This document shows positions 7,805 to 9,753 of a stretch of 9,753 nt of DNA, in pieces. The stretch comes from Candidatus Pelagibacter sp. TMED275. Lineage in GTDB: Bacteria > Pseudomonadota > Alphaproteobacteria > Pelagibacterales > Pelagibacteraceae. Position 1 is the stretch's first letter. Every line of letters begins with the position of its first letter. Made by a program: the position numbers and the translations under genes. The notes beneath the pieces were generated by a model. The model worked only from the letters and a program-made list of their open reading frames with translations. It made no database searches and was not told where the DNA came from. The stretch lies in the NCBI GenBank assembly GCA_002169255.1, contig NHLU01000018.1, positions 1-9,753 on the forward strand, written 5' to 3'.

Positions 7805-8116
7805 TTAGCCTTTTAATTTATTAATTTCTTCTACTCTAATTGTTTGAGATCCTCTGTAATAAACAACAATAATCGCAAGCCCTATTGCTGCCTCAGCTGC
7901 AGCAACTGTTAGAATAAATAATGTAAATATTTGTCCATTTATATCGTTTAAAAATATAGAAAATGAAACTAAATTTATATTAACGGCCAAAAGAATTAAT
8001 TCTATACTCATTAGTATTACAATTACATTTTTTCTATTTAAGAAAATTCCTATAATACCAATTGAAAAAATTATAGTTGCTAATGTTAGATAATGACCTA
8101 GTCCTACCTCAATCAT
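7805..8116 (-). CDS. nuoK: NADH-quinone oxidoreductase subunit K
   Basis: A 103-residue subunit with three transmembrane helices, homologous to MrpC and mitochondrial ND4L, sitting between NuoJ and NuoN in the complex I membrane arm. Two membrane-embedded glutamates needed for proton transfer are present: E39 in [12 protein letters not shown] and E75 in [13 protein letters not shown], matching E. coli E36 and E72. The N-terminal GLGHYL and the C-terminal VYYR sequences are typical. The start overlaps the nuoJ stop by 8 nt and is fixed by a clear ribosome binding site inside nuoJ. The nuoL ATG follows after one base. Length is normal (100-105 residues in the family). Confidence 0.97.
   Translation of the reverse strand: MIEVGLGHYLTLATIIFSIGIIGIFLNRKNVIVILMSIELILLAVNINLVSFSIFLNDINGQIFTLFILTVAAAEAAIGLAIIVVYYRGSQTIRVEEINKLKG
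7809..7814 (-). promoter_or_regulatory. Ribosome binding site of nuoL
   Basis: On the minus strand AAAAGG ends 5 nt before the nuoL ATG. It overlaps the last codons of nuoK (Lys-Gly). Spacing is short but acceptable and supports this start. Confidence 0.6.
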
Positions 8117-8735
8117 CCAACTTTACTCCTTTATCGGTTTCAACATCAATAAGAGTTACTCCATCTGATCTCTCTCTACTAATTTGAGAAAAATAACTCT
8201 GTCTTTTTATACCTTCTCTTTTCCTGAAAGTGAGTACGATTGCCCCGATCATAGCAACTAAAAGAAGCATACCACTTAATTGAAACAAATGGATATAATC
8301 AGTGTATAAGATATTACCAATTTGATGAGTGTTAGTTATATTTTTATCTAGATTTATATTATCTAATGTTAAAAAGTCAGGTTTATATTTCCAACCACCT
8401 ATAACAATAATAAGTTCAAAAAATATAATAATACTTACCAAAATTCCAATGGGAATATGGTTTGAACTGTTGTTAAACCATTGACTTTTTTGTCTTGAAA
8501 CATTTAACAACATAACTACAAATAAAAAAAGTACAGCAACAGCTCCAACGTAAACGATAAGCATAATCATTCCTAAAAATTCAGCACCTATCATAATGAA
8601 AAGAAAAGATATGCTTACAAAATCTAAAATTAAAAAAAAAACTGAATAAACTGTATTTTTGGAGACAGTTACCATTACTGCAGAAATTACAGCTATGGTA
8701 GAGAAGGTAAAAAAGAAAATTGAATGTGCAATCAT
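8109..8735 (-). CDS. nuoJ: NADH-quinone oxidoreductase subunit J
   Basis: A 208-residue membrane subunit homologous to mitochondrial ND6, with about five transmembrane helices. It belongs to the region coupling quinone reduction to proton pumping. The hallmark helix 3 is seen at about 49-78, with GAEFLGM at 50-56 and the [18 protein letters not shown] stretch. Tyr62 and Gly64 are in the segment that forms the pi-bulge and rotates during turnover in known complex I structures. A polar loop (about 80-145) and a fourth/fifth helix region ([17 protein letters not shown], about 154-170) are followed by a charged soluble tail ending at the DD terminus. The tail is somewhat long but within the alphaproteobacterial range. 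The ATG lies 2 nt after the nuoI stop, with no clear Shine-Dalgarno. A T10 run on the coding strand falls in helix 2 codons (SVFFLIL). Confidence 0.96.
   Translation of the reverse strand: MIAHSIFFFTFSTIAVISAVMVTVSKNTVYSVFFLILDFVSISFLFIMIGAEFLGMIMLIVYVGAVAVLFLFVVMLLNVSRQKSQWFNNSSNHIPIGILVSIIIFFELIIVIGGWKYKPDFLTLDNINLDKNITNTHQIGNILYTDYIHLFQLSGMLLLVAMIGAIVLTFRKREGIKRQSYFSQISRERSDGVTLIDVETDKGVKLDD
8126..8131 (-). promoter_or_regulatory. Ribosome binding site of nuoK
   Basis: On the minus strand AAGGAG lies 9 nt upstream of the nuoK ATG and inside the 3' end of nuoJ. It is the best Shine-Dalgarno match among the starts in the window. It fixes the 8-nt nuoJ/nuoK overlap start and suggests that nuoK can be initiated independently rather than only by coupling. 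Confidence 0.75.
8632..8641 (-). repeat. T10 homopolymer inside nuoJ
   Basis: Ten T residues on the coding strand encode Phe-Phe-Leu in helix 2 of NuoJ. The frame is intact. The run reflects the combination of strong AT bias and hydrophobic codons (TTT, TTA). Confidence 0.9.
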
Positions 8736-8737
8736 TA

Positions 8738-9223
8738 TTATCTAAAAGGTTTATCAGCTTTGATATTTGCTGCTAAGATATTTTCCCATCTATCTCCGTT
8801 ATCTAAAAGCTTTTCTTTATTGTAATAAAGTTCCTCTCTTGTTTCTGTAGAAAATTCAAAATTCGGGCCTTGAACAATAGCATCAACTGGACAAGACTCT
8901 TCACATAAACCACAATATATACACTTCATCATATCAATATCATATTTAGTAGTTTTTCGACTACCGTCCTCACGCTCAGAGGATTCAATTGTAATTGCTT
9001 GTGCCGGACAGACGGCTTCACATAATTTACACGCAATACATCTTTCTTCACCATTAGGATATCTTCTTAATGCATGTTCACCTCGAAATCTTGGGCTGAT
9101 TTTCCCTTTTTCAAACGGATAGTTTAATGTTTTTTTAGCTCTAAAAATTTCTTTGATCGCTAATATCAACCCAGAGATAAAATCTGTTAAAAATATGGTT
9201 TTTAATATTCTAGAAAATTTCAT
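8738..9223 (-). CDS. nuoI: NADH-quinone oxidoreductase subunit I (2x[4Fe-4S])
   Basis: A 161-residue peripheral subunit of complex I, homologous to mammalian TYKY/NDUFS8. It carries clusters N6a and N6b, which pass electrons toward N2 and ubiquinone. Two ferredoxin-type motifs are complete: Cys62, Cys65, Cys68 and Cys72 in [12 protein letters not shown], and Cys101, Cys104, Cys107 and Cys111 in [12 protein letters not shown]. An N-terminal amphipathic segment (about 5-30) is the membrane-associating helix. The [17 protein letters not shown] block before the first cluster is characteristic of alphaproteobacterial and mitochondrial forms. The C-terminus, ending near NIKADKPFR, is also typical. 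The ATG follows the nuoH stop after 8 nt, the largest gap in the window. No obvious Shine-Dalgarno precedes it. Confidence 0.98.
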   Translation of the reverse strand: MKFSRILKTIFLTDFISGLILAIKEIFRAKKTLNYPFEKGKISPRFRGEHALRRYPNGEERCIACKLCEAVCPAQAITIESSEREDGSRKTTKYDIDMMKCIYCGLCEESCPVDAIVQGPNFEFSTETREELYYNKEKLLDNGDRWENILAANIKADKPFR

Positions 9224-9231
9224 AGTTTTAA

Positions 9232-9753
9232 TTAAGGTAATAAATCAAAATAAAAGAGAAAGCTTGCTGTTAATATAACCCACGACAAAGAAAGGGGCAA
9301 AAATATTTTCCAACCTAATTTCATTAGTTGATCATATCTATATCTAGGTACAATTGCTTTTACCAATGCAAAAAGAAGAAATAATAATAAAATTTTTAAA
9401 ATAAGCCATAAAGGTGATGGAATAATATTCAATGGATATATATCAACAGGAGATAGCCATCCGCCTAGAAATAAAATAGATCCAAGTGCACACATTAATA
9501 AAATATTTGCGTATTCACCTAGCCAAAACATGGCATACATCATTCCTGAATATTCAGTTTGATAACCAGCAACAAGTTCAGCCTCAGCTTCGGGTAAATC
9601 AAATGGCGGTCTATTGGTCTCAGCAAGAGCTGAAATAAAAAAAATTACAAACATTGGAAAAAGCGGAACAATAAACCACATATTGCTTTGAGCTAAGACT
9701 ATATCTTTTAGATTTAAAGACCCTACGCATAGCAAAACATTAATAATTATAAC
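9232..9753 (-). CDS. nuoH: NADH-quinone oxidoreductase subunit H, C-terminal half (partial)
   Basis: The reading frame is open to the window edge, giving 173 residues plus stop; NuoH is normally about 330-345 residues, so roughly the first half lies outside. NuoH (ND1 homologue) forms most of the ubiquinone-binding chamber at the junction of the membrane and peripheral arms. The strongest evidence is the acidic matrix/cytoplasm-facing loop signature from about in-window residue 44, with [20 protein letters not shown] followed by QTEYSG. A second signature near the C-terminus is [13 protein letters not shown]. Several hydrophobic helices alternate with these. The TTG at 9735-9733 is an internal leucine codon (context [12 protein letters not shown]), not a start: upstream codons continue the hydrophobic helix in frame. 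It precedes nuoI by 8 nt and belongs to the same operon. Confidence 0.97.
   Translation of the reverse strand, partial: VIIINVLLCVGSLNLKDIVLAQSNMWFIVPLFPMFVIFFISALAETNRPPFDLPEAEAELVAGYQTEYSGMMYAMFWLGEYANILLMCALGSILFLGGWLSPVDIYPLNIIPSPLWLILKILLLFLLFALVKAIVPRYRYDQLMKLGWKIFLPLSLSWVILTASFLFYFDLLP

Noticed and set aside
9733..9735. TTG as a possible start of a short NuoH
   Set aside because: The frame continues upstream to the window edge with typical NuoH hydrophobic residues, and the known family is about twice as long. It is an internal leucine codon.
1..9753. Promoters, rho-independent terminators, riboswitches, tRNA/rRNA genes, CRISPR arrays, mobile elements
   Set aside because: Gaps between genes never exceed 8 nt. 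I saw no GC-rich stem followed by a T tract, no regularly spaced repeats, no transposase or integrase and no structured RNA signature. AT-rich -10-like hexamers occur everywhere and carry no weight here.

Overview
The window is one unbroken, tightly packed minus-strand gene cluster. Read in the direction of transcription (high to low coordinates) it holds nuoH (C-terminal half only), nuoI, nuoJ, nuoK, nuoL, nuoM, nuoN, birA, coaX, rnj and the first 17 codons of proS. The DNA is very AT-rich and its proteins are rich in Lys, Ile and Asn. Gene order nuoN-birA-coaX-rnj-(...)-proS is an arrangement known from Alphaproteobacteria. The AT bias plus extreme compaction (about 18 non-coding bases in 9753) points to a streamlined marine alphaproteobacterium of the SAR11/Pelagibacterales type. 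That assignment is inference; an AT-rich Rickettsiales-like relative is not excluded.

Layout. 9753-2990: the distal part of the respiratory complex I (NADH:ubiquinone oxidoreductase) operon. NuoH forms the quinone-side membrane base, NuoI carries two [4Fe-4S] clusters, NuoJ and NuoK are small membrane subunits, and NuoL, NuoM and NuoN are the three antiporter-like proton-pumping subunits. All diagnostic charged residues of the pumping subunits that I could locate are present. 2989-1722: two cofactor genes, a very short biotin-protein ligase (birA) and a type III pantothenate kinase (coaX). 1719-58: a full-length RNase J-family ribonuclease with an intact metal site. 53-1: the start of prolyl-tRNA synthetase.

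How they fit together. All eleven genes abut or overlap (gaps of 0 to 8 nt, overlaps of 4 to 8 nt), so they are probably co-transcribed and partly translationally coupled. Complex I builds the proton gradient. BirA and CoaX handle two vitamin-derived cofactors (biotin attachment and the first step of CoA synthesis). RNase J and ProS serve RNA turnover and translation. I see no promoter, terminator, RNA gene, mobile element, CRISPR array or insertion sequence.

I found no convincing new biological system. The points worth a second look are the minimal BirA, the 10-base homopolymers kept in frame in birA, coaX and nuoJ, the Lys/Ile skew of birA and coaX, and the junction architecture.
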